A DNA stretch of 64,000 bases from CAZVNZ01 sp964628515 (GCA_964628515.1 CAZVNZ010000010.1:1-64000); one strand, 5' to 3'; positions 52,232 to 60,864 are shown, counted from the first letter of the stretch. The notes: a model not told the origin generated them from the sequence alone. Made by a program: numbers and translations.

Positions 52232-53299
52232 TTAAAATGTATTTAACCATTTTTCAAATTCTTCTAAAGAAAGTTTATCCGATACGCAATTATCCCGCTT
52301 TTTACGGGCTTTTTTAGACCACTCGGTAAATTCGGATTTTGTGAGCTTGCCTGCACGCACCCTTGAGTTTAAACGCTTGTATGTCTTGGTGTAAATGCTG
52401 TACGCAGGATTATCCGATATTTTGCTTTTGTATTTCTTCATAGCGCCCACAAGTGCGCAGGTTTTGCTTGGGTCGTCCTTAATTATGCGTGTGCAATATT
52501 CCGAGTCCACTCTGCCCTCGGGTACAAAGTATTTGTTGCAGTTAGAGCAAGTCTTAACTATGGGGTTTTGCTCCATTAGCTTTATAAGCTCAAAACGTAT
52601 AAGCGCCCAACCGCTGTTTAGAGCGTAAGTCTCGTATACATTGGCATTTTGAAAGCGCATACGGTCCGCCGCACTTGCAATATCCTCTTTTGCTACTTCA
52701 AAATTAACCGCATTGCCAAGTACGGAAATAAAAGGGTTGTTTTCCCAGTATATTGGGGTTTGTCCGTTTTTCTCCGCCCATTTTTCATACAAATAAAATT
52801 TTTGAAGTTTGTTTAGTGTGCCATATACTCCTTCTTCGTTAATGCAAAATTCCAAATGCTTTTTCACATAGCTTTTCATACCTTCGGCATGGAGGAGTAT
52901 AGTTTTTTTAATGCAGTTAGAAATTAGGGAGGAAGGGTGGGTATTTGCGTTTTTTTCTTCTTTAAGTACGTATTCCGACTCTGTGGCAAACCGTTTTCTA
53001 AATTCGTCAAAACCCTTTTTTAAACTGCCGTCGGGCAAAATGTACTCAAAATATAGTGAAATAAAATAAATTATATATATGTTTTCCGATTTTAGTTTAG
53101 CCAATACTTGAGAAAAATCCGTAGCTTTGGCAAACTTTGCAATGTTTATTAACCGTGTAAATTCCTCTTCAAACTCCGTTTTTTCTTGGTACAAAAAATC
53201 CAAAAGTCCGTCGCCTATTCTAAAAGAGGCTAAGCGCTGTGCCTCTCCCGCATAATAAACAAGCATGTTATTTCCGTCAATTTTTACGCTGTAAGCCAT
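52232..53299 (-). CDS. Uncharacterised protein with a C-terminal Cys-rich zinc-knuckle-like region (possibly DUF6076)
   Basis: A 355-residue protein with no enzymatic motif I can name. Residues around 260-295 have 'KTCSNCNKYFVPEGRVDSEY' followed by CTR...KTC, a likely zinc ribbon; the rest of the C-terminus is strongly basic ('TEWSKKARKKRDN'), which may bind nucleic acid. The layout resembles clostridial DUF6076 proteins, but this is from memory. ATG 53299 is eight bases after GGAG; a GTG three codons earlier overlaps that site. A strong promoter lies at 53357-53385. Confidence 0.7.
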   Translation of the reverse strand: MAYSVKIDGNNMLVYYAGEAQRLASFRIGDGLLDFLYQEKTEFEEEFTRLINIAKFAKATDFSQVLAKLKSENIYIIYFISLYFEYILPDGSLKKGFDEFRKRFATESEYVLKEEKNANTHPSSLISNCIKKTILLHAEGMKSYVKKHLEFCINEEGVYGTLNKLQKFYLYEKWAEKNGQTPIYWENNPFISVLGNAVNFEVAKEDIASAADRMRFQNANVYETYALNSGWALIRFELIKLMEQNPIVKTCSNCNKYFVPEGRVDSEYCTRIIKDDPSKTCALVGAMKKYKSKISDNPAYSIYTKTYKRLNSRVRAGKLTKSEFTEWSKKARKKRDNCVSDKLSLEEFEKWLNTF

Positions 53300-53356
53300 A
53301 TATTCCACTCCACTAATATTTTGAATTTACAGAAAATAGATAATTAATATATGTAT

Positions 53357-53385
53357 AGTATATTAGACATACACTGTAATGTCAA
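53357..53385 (-). promoter_or_regulatory. Consensus promoter of the Cys-rich protein gene
   Basis: On the - strand TTGACA (53385-53380), 17-bp spacer and TATACT (53362-53357) lie about 58 bases before the start codon. Confidence 0.82.
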
Positions 53386-53422
53386 GTAATATGCACTTTT
53401 TTGGTTGCTGTAACTATTAGAA

Positions 53423-53453
53423 ACCGGCACAACTAATGTATAATTGTGCCGGT
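53423..53453 (-). terminator. Terminator-like hairpin after the flotillin gene
   Basis: A perfect 10-bp stem (ACCGGCACAA with TTGTGCCGGT) and 11-nt loop begins about ten bases after the flotillin stop. The T-run on the - strand is short (TTTC), so efficiency may be modest. Confidence 0.65.
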
Positions 53454-53460
53454 ATTAAAT

Positions 53461-54918
53461 TTATGCTTTTGCTGTTGTACTATCTGTGGGAGGTACTTCC
53501 GTTATGGGTGCGTCCACAATTTCCGCATTTAGTACGGGATTGCCCGAAACTTCGTCCTCGCCTATGGTTTTGCCTAAAAACTCGGGTAGTTTCATACCTG
53601 CCATTTCAAACATTTCGTTCATAGGGGGGATGCTCTTCATCAAACCGGATAAAAAGTTGGATGTAGAGGTTTTGTTGCCCTGTCCGCTTCCACTATCCCA
53701 AACGGTAACTTTGTCTATCTTTAGGTTGCTTATGGCGCTAACCTGTATGCGCATAAGCTCTTCCATTTTGTCTGCAAGCATTAGCATTAGGGCATCTTTG
53801 GCATTTCCGCCGGCGGCTTTTACTATTTGCTCGAAACCTTCTGCTTGTTTTACTAAAATTTCCTGCATACCTTTAGCTTCAGCTGCCATTTTTGCATAAA
53901 TGGCGTCCGCTTGACCGGCGGCTTCTTTACGCATTTTTTCTGCCTCTGCCTCGGCTGCAATGGAGATTTCTCTCTTTTTGATTTCCGCTTTAACAATTAA
54001 ATCTGCCTCTAACGCTGCCTCTTCTTTGGCATAACGTGCAAGCTCTGCCGTTTTTTCCGCACCGTAGGCTTCCTCTAAGGCTTTTGCAGATTGTACTTTT
54101 TCTGCCGCTATGGCTATTCTTAAGGCCTCCGCCTCTTGCTCTCTTAAAAGTGCGTTGGATTTTGCAATTTCAATTTGTGCGGTGTTTTCTCCCTTTATAG
54201 CAAGGGAATCCGCATTTGCAACCTCCACACGTTTGTCTCTGAAGGCATTTGCCTCACCAATGGAGCCGTCCCTTTCTTTTTCAGCCACGGATTTTTTAGC
54301 ATCGTTGATTGCCTTTGCTGCCGCCTCTTTACCAAGAGCGGTAATGTATCCGCTTTCATCACTAATATCCGTAACATTAACGTTTATTAATCTAAGACCG
54401 ATTTTTTTAAGCTCCGTTTCTACGTTTCTTGAAACCGCCTCTAAAAATTTGTCTCTGTCCGTATTTATTTCTTCTATATCCATTGTGGCAATAATTAGCC
54501 TTAATTGCCCGAAAATAATGTCTTTGGAAAGCTCTTGAATTTCTGTAAGTTTAAGCCCTAAAAGCCTTTCTGCCGCATTTTGCATAATGCCTTGCTCGGT
54601 AGAAATACCAACGGTAAAACGAGAGGGTACGTCTATTCTGATATTTTGGCGGGAAAGTGCGCTTTTTAAATCCACAGAAATGGAAATGGGGGTTAAGTCT
54701 AAAAATTCGTAGGCTTGTATTACAGGCCAAATAAATGCCGCACCACCGTGTATACATCTTGACGACCTGGAAGTCCCATCGTTGTTTTCTCCGACTTTAC
54801 CGTAAATAACCATAATTTTGTCCGAAGGGCATTTTTTATAACGTGTTAAAAAGATAAGCAACATTATAAATACCAATACGACAATAACGCATACCAATAT
54901 TAGGGTTTCAAAACTCAT
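53461..54918 (-). CDS. Flotillin-like SPFH protein
   Basis: A 485-residue membrane-microdomain scaffold. An N-terminal hydrophobic segment ('LVCVIVVLVFIMLLIFLTRY') is followed by the SPFH/band-7 domain ('KIMVIYGKVG', 'GLRLINVNVTDISD') and a long Ala/Glu/Lys coiled coil (about residues 225-380) typical of FloT/YuaG. ATG 54918 follows AGGAG by eight bases; the longer frame lacks a ribosome site. The NfeD-like gene lies 19 bases upstream, the usual partner. The product organises functional membrane microdomains. Confidence 0.92.
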   Translation of the reverse strand: MSFETLILVCVIVVLVFIMLLIFLTRYKKCPSDKIMVIYGKVGENNDGTSRSSRCIHGGAAFIWPVIQAYEFLDLTPISISVDLKSALSRQNIRIDVPSRFTVGISTEQGIMQNAAERLLGLKLTEIQELSKDIIFGQLRLIIATMDIEEINTDRDKFLEAVSRNVETELKKIGLRLINVNVTDISDESGYITALGKEAAAKAINDAKKSVAEKERDGSIGEANAFRDKRVEVANADSLAIKGENTAQIEIAKSNALLREQEAEALRIAIAAEKVQSAKALEEAYGAEKTAELARYAKEEAALEADLIVKAEIKKREISIAAEAEAEKMRKEAAGQADAIYAKMAAEAKGMQEILVKQAEGFEQIVKAAGGNAKDALMLMLADKMEELMRIQVSAISNLKIDKVTVWDSGSGQGNKTSTSNFLSGLMKSIPPMNEMFEMAGMKLPEFLGKTIGEDEVSGNPVLNAEIVDAPITEVPPTDSTTAKA

Positions 54919-54937
54919 AACAAATACTCCTATACTC

Positions 54938-55582
54938 TTAAAATTTAGCAACTATTAAAGTATTGCCGTTTGCAATACCTGTAATTTTAACCTCGGTGCC
55001 TGTGGGAATACTCTCCTCGCTGTCTGTAACAGCATCAAGCTCTACAAGTCTTTCCTGTATAAGTACGTTGATTTTTCCTGTATTAGAACGCTTTGCAGGT
55101 ATGGTAAGATATACAGAACCGCTTTTGCCGATGGCGTTTTTTATGTTAAGTGTGCCGTCGTTTTGTAGTTTTAGCATACTTTTTAGCACTACTGCCATAA
55201 CAAAAAGCGCAATAAATCCAAAAATAATTGCAAGGGCAACGGCAAGTACCGGTTGCGTATCCGCTTTTAGCATAATAAGCCCCGACCAACCGAATATAGC
55301 AAAAAAAGCTATAATACCCTGTATTGTAAATAATTTTAAGCCGGAATCCACGGGGGGCGTACTGTCTTTAGCATCAATATCTAAATGTACACCGTCGGGA
55401 GTAATATCTAAATCTACGGATGGGTCTATATTTACGTCCGTTGTTGCGCTGTCCGCACCGCCACTGTCTCCAAACCCTATTGCAAGCAGTACGATTTGTA
55501 TAACAAGTAAAATTGTAGAAGCAATGGCAATAACCGCAAATATTTGTTGCGTAAAGTCCATAGATTGCCACCATTCAATCAT
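54938..55582 (-). CDS. NfeD-like (YuaF-type) membrane protein
   Basis: A 214-residue membrane protein. Helices 'IFAVIAIASTILLVIQIVLL', 'FTIQGIIAFFAIFGWSGLIM' and 'VLAVALAIIFGFIALFVMAV' precede a C-terminal OB-fold domain ('AIGKSGSVYLTIPA', 'GTEVKITGIANGNTLIV'), the YuaF layout. An Asp-rich extracellular segment lies between the first two helices (residues 40-75). YuaF-type proteins work with flotillin in membrane organisation, and the operon arrangement supports this. Confidence 0.88.
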   Translation of the reverse strand: MIEWWQSMDFTQQIFAVIAIASTILLVIQIVLLAIGFGDSGGADSATTDVNIDPSVDLDITPDGVHLDIDAKDSTPPVDSGLKLFTIQGIIAFFAIFGWSGLIMLKADTQPVLAVALAIIFGFIALFVMAVVLKSMLKLQNDGTLNIKNAIGKSGSVYLTIPAKRSNTGKINVLIQERLVELDAVTDSEESIPTGTEVKITGIANGNTLIVAKF

Positions 55583-55652
55583 AATAGTTCACCACCTTTG
55601 CCGTTATGTAATAATAATAGCATAAGTATTTGAATTTTGCTATATAAATTTA

Positions 55653-56216
55653 TTATAAAACATTTATTTCCGCAGCCCGCTTAACTTGCTCTATTGCAAG
55701 CTTAATTAATTGTTGGCAGGTAATAAGTTTGCCCGAGGCAATCCACTTAGACACAATTAGTGTTATTACATGGGCACGCAACTCAATAATAAAATCCATA
55801 TCCGGCTTATCGTATTTTTCTCCTGCAAAGAAGTCTTTATATTCTCTTATGATGCTACACATTGGGCTAAATAGGAGGTATGTTCTGTCAGCGCTTTGTA
55901 ATAACTCTATTAAATCTGCGTGAATATCCCAAAATTCAATGGTTAGCCTAAGCATACTGCGTCCCATTGTTGGGTCCCCTCTGAAATTTTGTATAAAGTT
56001 TTGTAACATCTTAAACTTTTTATCTATTTCGTAAACCAAAACATCGTCTACGCTGTCAAAATTCCTGTAAAAAGTTGCCCTGCCAATGTTGGCGGTTTGA
56101 GTTATTTGAGTTATTGATATACTATCGTACGGTTTTTCTTCAAGCAGGCTTTTTAGTGCGTTAAATATGAGCTTGCTTGACTGCTTAGCTCTTTTGTCAT
56201 TTTTAATGTGATACAT
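55653..56216 (-). CDS. TetR-family transcriptional regulator
   Basis: A 187-residue regulator with HTH 'SISITQITQTANIGRATFYR' and NFDSVDDVL and a C-terminal helical domain of the TetR_C type ('FIIELRAHVITLIVSKWIAS'). AAGGGG lies upstream. It precedes the NfeD/flotillin pair by 70 bases on the same strand and may regulate or be cotranscribed with it. Confidence 0.9.
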   Translation of the reverse strand: MYHIKNDKRAKQSSKLIFNALKSLLEEKPYDSISITQITQTANIGRATFYRNFDSVDDVLVYEIDKKFKMLQNFIQNFRGDPTMGRSMLRLTIEFWDIHADLIELLQSADRTYLLFSPMCSIIREYKDFFAGEKYDKPDMDFIIELRAHVITLIVSKWIASGKLITCQQLIKLAIEQVKRAAEINVL

Positions 56217-56238
56217 GTTAAATCCCCTTATGTCTTTA

Positions 56239-56403
56239 TTATTTTTTATCTAAATGTATGCAATGATTTCCGCAGTGCATACACTTTTCTCTGCAATTTG
56301 TCTCCTCTCGTTGAAGCTCTTTGTCCCTTTCTATTTCTTCCTTAAGTAATATATAACCCTCTTTGCTATCTACAAATATGTCTTTTTTGATAACATTATT
56401 CAT
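56239..56403 (-). CDS. Small Cys/His-rich protein (54 aa)
   Basis: A short ORF overlapping the end of the PBP gene by eight bases. It starts 'MNNVIKKDIFVDSKEGYILL', is charged in the middle and ends 'NCREKCMHCGNHCIHLDKK'. The C-x3-C-x2-C-x3-C pattern with two His looks like a small zinc site. GGAGGG lies 11 bases before the ATG, inside the PBP gene, so translation may be coupled. No family was recognised; coding potential is supported by the ribosome site, the composition and the compact metal motif. Confidence 0.6.
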   Translation of the reverse strand: MNNVIKKDIFVDSKEGYILLKEEIERDKELQREETNCREKCMHCGNHCIHLDKK

Positions 56404-58579
56404 TATCGGGATTTCCCTCCTGTGTGGGTGTAGGGGAGTTTATGGGCTCGTCCTCGGTATTAGAACTCCCTTTATTTTTGGTGATGGCAAGAGTACCGTC
56501 CATTACCGCTCCGGCGTAATCGTCCGGGCGTATCATGGCACGCATTATGTCAAACTTTGCGTTGCCCTCATTTGCTTTGGTGTCTATTACCAGTGTATAT
56601 ATGTAGGGGGTTGCCTCCTCGTTGCTTATTGCAATAAACCAGCTTACCTCCCTTTTTTTGCCTATAACCGCCGTACCCGTTTTGCCCATTACGTCCGAAT
56701 CTTTTAAGTTGGCAGGGTAGCCTGTGCCGTCCACCATCACACGTCTTAAAGCAATTTTTTCCATTTCTATGGTGGAGGGTTGCATGGTGTTTTCCTTAAA
56801 GATGGTGGGGCTGTTTTCCTGCAAAACCTGCACAGCACCGTCTGTGGTTTTTTCTATCCGCTTTACAATGGAGGGGTTAAGCATATTGCCGTTATTCATA
56901 ATTGCGGAGTACATAGAAGTCATTTGCAAAGGGCTTATTAAGAGTTCCCCCATGCCGTAGCCCATATCCGCAAGTATTTTGATGTTCATTTCCGTACCCT
57001 CGTTTAGCAGATTGGATTTTTTTACGGGAAGCTCAAAGTTTGGCGCCTCTCCTATGCCTATTTTAGTCATATATGCCATAAAGTTTTCTATACCCACCTG
57101 CATTGCATAGTAGGCAAAAAATATGTTATCCGAAGATTTTATTGCATATTCGTATATAAATTGATCCGGTTGAGAAAGCCTGTTAATAGTAGGATAATTC
57201 CATTTGTAGCCGTCATTTGCCGGATTCCACTTGTTATCGCTTATGGATAAATTAGGTGAGGAGCTGTCCGTTAAAATACCCGATTCTATTGCAGGCACAC
57301 CCGAAAACATCTTAAAGGTGGAGCCGGGGGCAAATGTGGATTGGGTAGCCCTTAAAATTAAGGGGTAGCCGTTTTCCTCATCGTTGTAAAACTTCCATAA
57401 ATCCTCGGGAATCTTATAATTAAACAAATTATTGTCAAAAGACGGATAGGAAACCATGCCCACCACATCTCCTGTTTTGTAGTTCATAACCGTTAAAGTG
57501 CCGGACTGCCCTTTGGTTAGGTTAGAGGCAAGGGCGGTGTAGGCTTGCTTTTGTACTTGGCTGTCTATGGTTAAAACTACGTCCGCTCCGTCTATTTTTT
57601 CGTCCTCATACAGCACCTCCTTAATGTTGCCCATATCGTCTTCGATATATAACATTCTGCCGTCTTTAGAGCGCAACTGCTCCTCTAAGGCGCCCTCTAT
57701 GCCAAACTGCCCCACCAAAGAGCTTTCCGTAATGCCGTAATCTTTATATTGCTCTATTTGTGCCTCGGTTGGAGAGCCTATATACCCTGCCACATGAGCG
57801 GCCGCATCCTTTAGGGGATAGTATCTAAGGGGTGAGTGCCTCTCCTCGTCCACTAATAGCCCCGGTATTGCCGATATGGCGGTTTGTTGTTCTACCGTTA
57901 GAGAATCTTTAGGGAAAACGGCAAATACTTCTAAAGAAAATCCATTTTCCAGCGCATTATCGTATTTTTTTTGCACTACTTCTTTTGCAACATCGTAGTT
58001 GGTGTACAAAAATTCCTTTATTTGTTCAATATCGTGGGTTTTTTCTAAATCTAAGCAAATACTTTGTGCGTAGTCGTTTTTTGCAAGCAATTCGCCGTCT
58101 ATGGAAAATATTTCCCCTCTTTTACCTGTTTGAGAGATGTTTATTACTTTGTCTCCCTCTTCAAGTTGGGGTAAAATTAAGCTTGGGGTGTAAATAACGT
58201 TATAGCCGTTTGGCCCTGCCACAATATCTGCCTCAAAGTTATAGGATTTTGCGCCTATAAGTTTGCTGTCCATTTTTAGCGAATATTTTAACTTGTACTC
58301 CGTTTCGGAAATTTTTTCCACATTTCTGGAAAGTAGGGAAATATCCCCTATTTGCAAAACATCGTAAATATTTGTATACCTTGTGGTAAAATCTCCCTTA
58401 TTTTGAACATCAGGAGAAAAGGAGTATATATAATTGTATGCTTCCTCGTAATTTTTTTCCGTAAGCTTTTGTACAAACGCATAACCTGTTGTTGCCGCCC
58501 CATCCGTATATTGCTGACATCCCGTTAGTAAAATCGTAATTACAAACAAGGGTAGAAATATGTATACTATTTTTTTCAT
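56396..58579 (-). CDS. Class B penicillin-binding protein (lipoprotein, MecA-like N-terminal domain)
   Basis: A 727-residue peptidoglycan transpeptidase. The signal 'FLPLFVITILLTGC' indicates lipid attachment at Cys21. An NTF2-like MecA_N domain ('FVQKLTEKNYEEAYNYIYSF') and a PBP-dimer domain ('AAAHVAGYIGSPTEAQIEQY') lead to the catalytic domain with SxxK in 'TFAPGSTFKMFSG', SxN in 'AIKSSDNIFFAYY' and KTG in 'DVMGKTGTAVIGKK'. It builds cross-links during growth or division; low-affinity PBPs share this architecture, but resistance cannot be predicted. The C-terminus has an acidic Ser/Thr/Pro tail. Confidence 0.93.
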   Translation of the reverse strand: MKKIVYIFLPLFVITILLTGCQQYTDGAATTGYAFVQKLTEKNYEEAYNYIYSFSPDVQNKGDFTTRYTNIYDVLQIGDISLLSRNVEKISETEYKLKYSLKMDSKLIGAKSYNFEADIVAGPNGYNVIYTPSLILPQLEEGDKVINISQTGKRGEIFSIDGELLAKNDYAQSICLDLEKTHDIEQIKEFLYTNYDVAKEVVQKKYDNALENGFSLEVFAVFPKDSLTVEQQTAISAIPGLLVDEERHSPLRYYPLKDAAAHVAGYIGSPTEAQIEQYKDYGITESSLVGQFGIEGALEEQLRSKDGRMLYIEDDMGNIKEVLYEDEKIDGADVVLTIDSQVQKQAYTALASNLTKGQSGTLTVMNYKTGDVVGMVSYPSFDNNLFNYKIPEDLWKFYNDEENGYPLILRATQSTFAPGSTFKMFSGVPAIESGILTDSSSPNLSISDNKWNPANDGYKWNYPTINRLSQPDQFIYEYAIKSSDNIFFAYYAMQVGIENFMAYMTKIGIGEAPNFELPVKKSNLLNEGTEMNIKILADMGYGMGELLISPLQMTSMYSAIMNNGNMLNPSIVKRIEKTTDGAVQVLQENSPTIFKENTMQPSTIEMEKIALRRVMVDGTGYPANLKDSDVMGKTGTAVIGKKREVSWFIAISNEEATPYIYTLVIDTKANEGNAKFDIMRAMIRPDDYAGAVMDGTLAITKNKGSSNTEDEPINSPTPTQEGNPDNE

Positions 58580-58667
58580 TTATCTTCCATTCTTAGTTAT
58601 TTTTATTGATTTGCGTTACACAAACCTGTAATACTATTCCATAACATTATACTATTTTTTTTTTATT

Positions 58668-58696
58668 TTGCAAAGTGGTATATTTTGTATTATAAT
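58668..58696 (+). promoter_or_regulatory. Promoter placing the transcription start at a start codon
   Basis: TTGCAA (58668-58673), 17-bp spacer, TATAAT (58691-58696). The expected start seven bases after the -10 falls on the A of ATG 58703, suggesting a leaderless mRNA. Confidence 0.65.
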
Positions 58697-58702
58697 ATGG
58701 CT

Positions 58703-59437
58703 ATGAATAACAAAATATACATTGCAACATTTGCAGAAAATTGCCTGTATTATGCAGAAAAATATAATTGCGGTTTGGAAATAGACGAGTTTTGTACCGC
58801 CGATAATATGGCTATGTTTAAAGAATGGCAAAAAAAATTTAATGAATATTTCACAACAACCGAAGATTTTATAATCCACGCACCCTTTAACGACCTTGTA
58901 CCCGTAAGTATAGACAGCAAAATCAGAGAGGTGGCACTACTTAGGTATCATCAAATATTTGAAATTGCGGACAAACTTAATGTTAGAAAGCTAAACTTCC
59001 ACACGGGGTATATTCCAAACACCACTTTTGAGGAGTGGTATTTTGATAACTTTAAAGAATTTTGGTTTAAATTAGGCACGCAGTACAAAGAGTTTGAAGT
59101 GGTAATAGAAAATGTATTTGAGAGTAATCCATTTTCTCTTAAAAAAACGGTGGACGAAATAAACTTAGACAACATAGGCTTGTGCTTAGATGTTGGGCAT
59201 GTAAACTGCTCTTCCGATTGTACGGTGGAAAAATGGATAGAAGTTTTCTACGACAGGCTAAGGCATATGCACATTCACAATAACAAAGGTGTTGTAGACG
59301 ACCATAACGGAATAACCGAGGGGGATATAGACGTGCTTAGCGCACTAAATACCGCACCTGAGGGAGTAGGCGCCACAATAGAGTGTTCGGACGTAAAAAG
59401 CTCGCTGAAATTTCTTAAAACGGTTGACATTATCTAA
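58703..59437 (+). CDS. Sugar phosphate isomerase/epimerase-like TIM-barrel protein
   Basis: A 244-residue protein of the xylose-isomerase-like / endonuclease IV-like barrel superfamily: 'NCGLEIDEFC', 'FIIHAPFNDLVPVSI', 'KLNFHTGYIPNTTFEEWYF', 'VVIENVFESNPFSLKKTVDE', 'GLCLDVGHVNCSSD' and 'HMHIHNNKGVVDDH' hold the usual metal-binding Glu, Asp and His residues. No ribosome site precedes ATG 58703 or ATG 58697, and the -10 box ends only six bases before 58703. The substrate is unknown; the gene stands alone before tRNA-Met. Confidence 0.82.
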   Translation: MNNKIYIATFAENCLYYAEKYNCGLEIDEFCTADNMAMFKEWQKKFNEYFTTTEDFIIHAPFNDLVPVSIDSKIREVALLRYHQIFEIADKLNVRKLNFHTGYIPNTTFEEWYFDNFKEFWFKLGTQYKEFEVVIENVFESNPFSLKKTVDEINLDNIGLCLDVGHVNCSSDCTVEKWIEVFYDRLRHMHIHNNKGVVDDHNGITEGDIDVLSALNTAPEGVGATIECSDVKSSLKFLKTVDII

Positions 59438-59491
59438 TAAATATAATATAATAGCTTACGTTACGCAACCTAATGGGTGCAAAACATATGT

Positions 59492-59568
59492 GGCGGCATA
59501 GCTCAGCTGGCTAGAGCATTCGGTTCATACCCGAAAGGTCGTAGGTTCGAATCTTACTGCCGCTACCA
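59492..59568 (+). tRNA. tRNA-Met (elongator, anticodon CAT)
   Basis: A 77-nt cloverleaf with encoded CCA: acceptor GGCGGCA/TGCCGCT, anticodon stem TTCGG/CCGAA with loop TTCATAC (CAT), T-loop GTTCGAATC. A G at position 1 and the stem pattern argue for elongator rather than initiator tRNA; a lysidine tRNA-Ile2 is less likely. Confidence 0.93.
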
Positions 59569-59659
59569 TTTTTTTAAAACAAAGCAGAAAGTTTCTGCTA
59601 AAGGGCAAATTGCCGTAAAGCATAAAGCAAAACCGGTTTAATTTGAAAAATATACTAAA

Positions 59660-59744
59660 ACCCGTAAGGGTGATGCACTCTTAGAGGAGTGAAGCGCTCA
59701 TAAGGGTGAGGCAGTTGCAACGCACCCGAAAGGGTGTTTTTTTT
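59660..59744 (+). promoter_or_regulatory. Structured leader with terminator directly before prfB (candidate attenuator)
   Basis: The leader has ACCC-GTAA-GGGT (59660-59671), CACTC/GAGTG (59676-59680 with 59687-59691), CTCA/TGAG (59697-59700 with 59707-59710) and a final hairpin CACCC-GAAA-GGGTG (59723-59736) followed by eight T. The last T touches the prfB ribosome site AGGAGAGG. GGGTG at 59704-59708 can pair with the same CACCC, giving an alternative antiterminator. This is the layout of a transcription attenuator; the signal is unknown. Confidence 0.6.
59722..59744 (+). terminator. Terminator hairpin abutting the prfB ribosome site
   Basis: A 5-6 bp GC stem with a GAAA (GNRA) loop and eight T, ending one base before the AGGAG of prfB. 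Confidence 0.75.
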
Positions 59745-59757
59745 AGGAGAGGTACAA

Positions 59758-60864
59758 GTGATAGTCGTAGACGCACAAAAGCAAAGGTTAACAGATACAA
59801 AAAAGTTGTTGGACGAAGTTAAGGGCGGACTTAATCTGCCCCAACTTAAAGAGGAATTGCAACAACTTAATGAACAAATGGAAAGCTCGGATTTTTGGAA
59901 TAACGTGGAGAATGCCAACATCATCACAAAAAAAGCAAAACCCATTAAGGCAAAAATTACTGAGTACGAAAAGCTGGCAACCAAGTACGAGGATTTGGAA
60001 GTTTTAATCGAAATGACGGAAGAATCTCAAGACGAAAGTTTGCTAACCGAGCTAAACACAGATTTATCCGCTTTTGAGGAAAATGTTTCGGATTTTCATT
60101 TGCAAACCTTACTTTCCGGAAAATACGACAGTTGCAACGCAATTATATCTTTGCATGCAGGGGCGGGTGGCACGGAGGCGCAGGACTGGGCGGAAATGCT
60201 TATGCGTATGTATACACGCTTTTCCGAAAGACGTGGCTACGATGTAAAAATTTTGGACTACTTAGACGGGGACGAGGCAGGTGTAAAAAGTGTTACTCTG
60301 CTGATTTCCGGAGATTACGCCTACGGCTATATTAAGGGAGAAAAGGGGGTACACAGGCTTGTACGTATTTCTCCTTTCGATTCTAATTCAAGAAGGCATA
60401 CCTCCTTTGTTTCTTTAGATGTTATGCCGGAAATTGAGGACGATGATAACGATATTGTAATTTCTCCCGAGGATATGCGTGTGGACACTTACAGGGCGTC
60501 GGGGGCAGGCGGACAACACGTAAATAAGACGGAATCCGCCATAAGAATTACCCACCTACCCACAGGAATTGTGGTGCAATGCCAAAACGAGCGCTCTCAA
60601 ATACAAAACAGAGAAACGGCAATGCGTATGCTAAAATCCAAATTAGCGGAAAAAAAGGAAGAGGAAAGGCTTGCTGAAATCTCTAAACTAAAAGGCAACC
60701 AAAAGAAAATAGAATGGGGCAGCCAAATACGCAGTTATGTTTTTTGCCCCTACACAATGGTTAAAGACCACAGGACAAACGTAGAAACGGGGAACATTAC
60801 AGCGGTAATGGATGGGGAAATAGATAATTTTATTAAAGCTTATCTGGTTTCTAATATGGAATAA
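59758..60864 (+). CDS. prfB: Peptide chain release factor 2
   Basis: A 368-residue RF2 that ends translation at UGA and UAA. The GGQ loop is 'RASGAGGQHVNKTESAIRIT', and the codon-recognition domain has 'ISPFDSNSRRHTSFVS', in which SPF is the RF2 tripeptide. The coding frame is continuous: the N-terminal region ('LLDEVKGGLNLPQLKEELQQ') carries no internal UGA, so the programmed +1 frameshift of many prfB genes is absent. The start is GTG 59758, five bases after AGGAGAGG; the longer frame would begin inside the terminator. Control may instead use the leader hairpins. Confidence 0.96.
   Translation: MIVVDAQKQRLTDTKKLLDEVKGGLNLPQLKEELQQLNEQMESSDFWNNVENANIITKKAKPIKAKITEYEKLATKYEDLEVLIEMTEESQDESLLTELNTDLSAFEENVSDFHLQTLLSGKYDSCNAIISLHAGAGGTEAQDWAEMLMRMYTRFSERRGYDVKILDYLDGDEAGVKSVTLLISGDYAYGYIKGEKGVHRLVRISPFDSNSRRHTSFVSLDVMPEIEDDDNDIVISPEDMRVDTYRASGAGGQHVNKTESAIRITHLPTGIVVQCQNERSQIQNRETAMRMLKSKLAEKKEEERLAEISKLKGNQKKIEWGSQIRSYVFCPYTMVKDHRTNVETGNITAVMDGEIDNFIKAYLVSNME

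Noticed and set aside
59492..59568. Initiator tRNA-fMet
   Set aside because: The acceptor stem begins with G rather than the unpaired C of initiators and lacks the GGG/CCC anticodon-stem pairs.
59674..59703. Mini-ORFs (ATG CAC TCT TAG; GTG AAG CGC TCA TAA) in the prfB leader as a release-factor-sensing leader peptide
   Set aside because: Neither has a ribosome site at usable distance, and neither ends in UGA, the codon specific to RF2.
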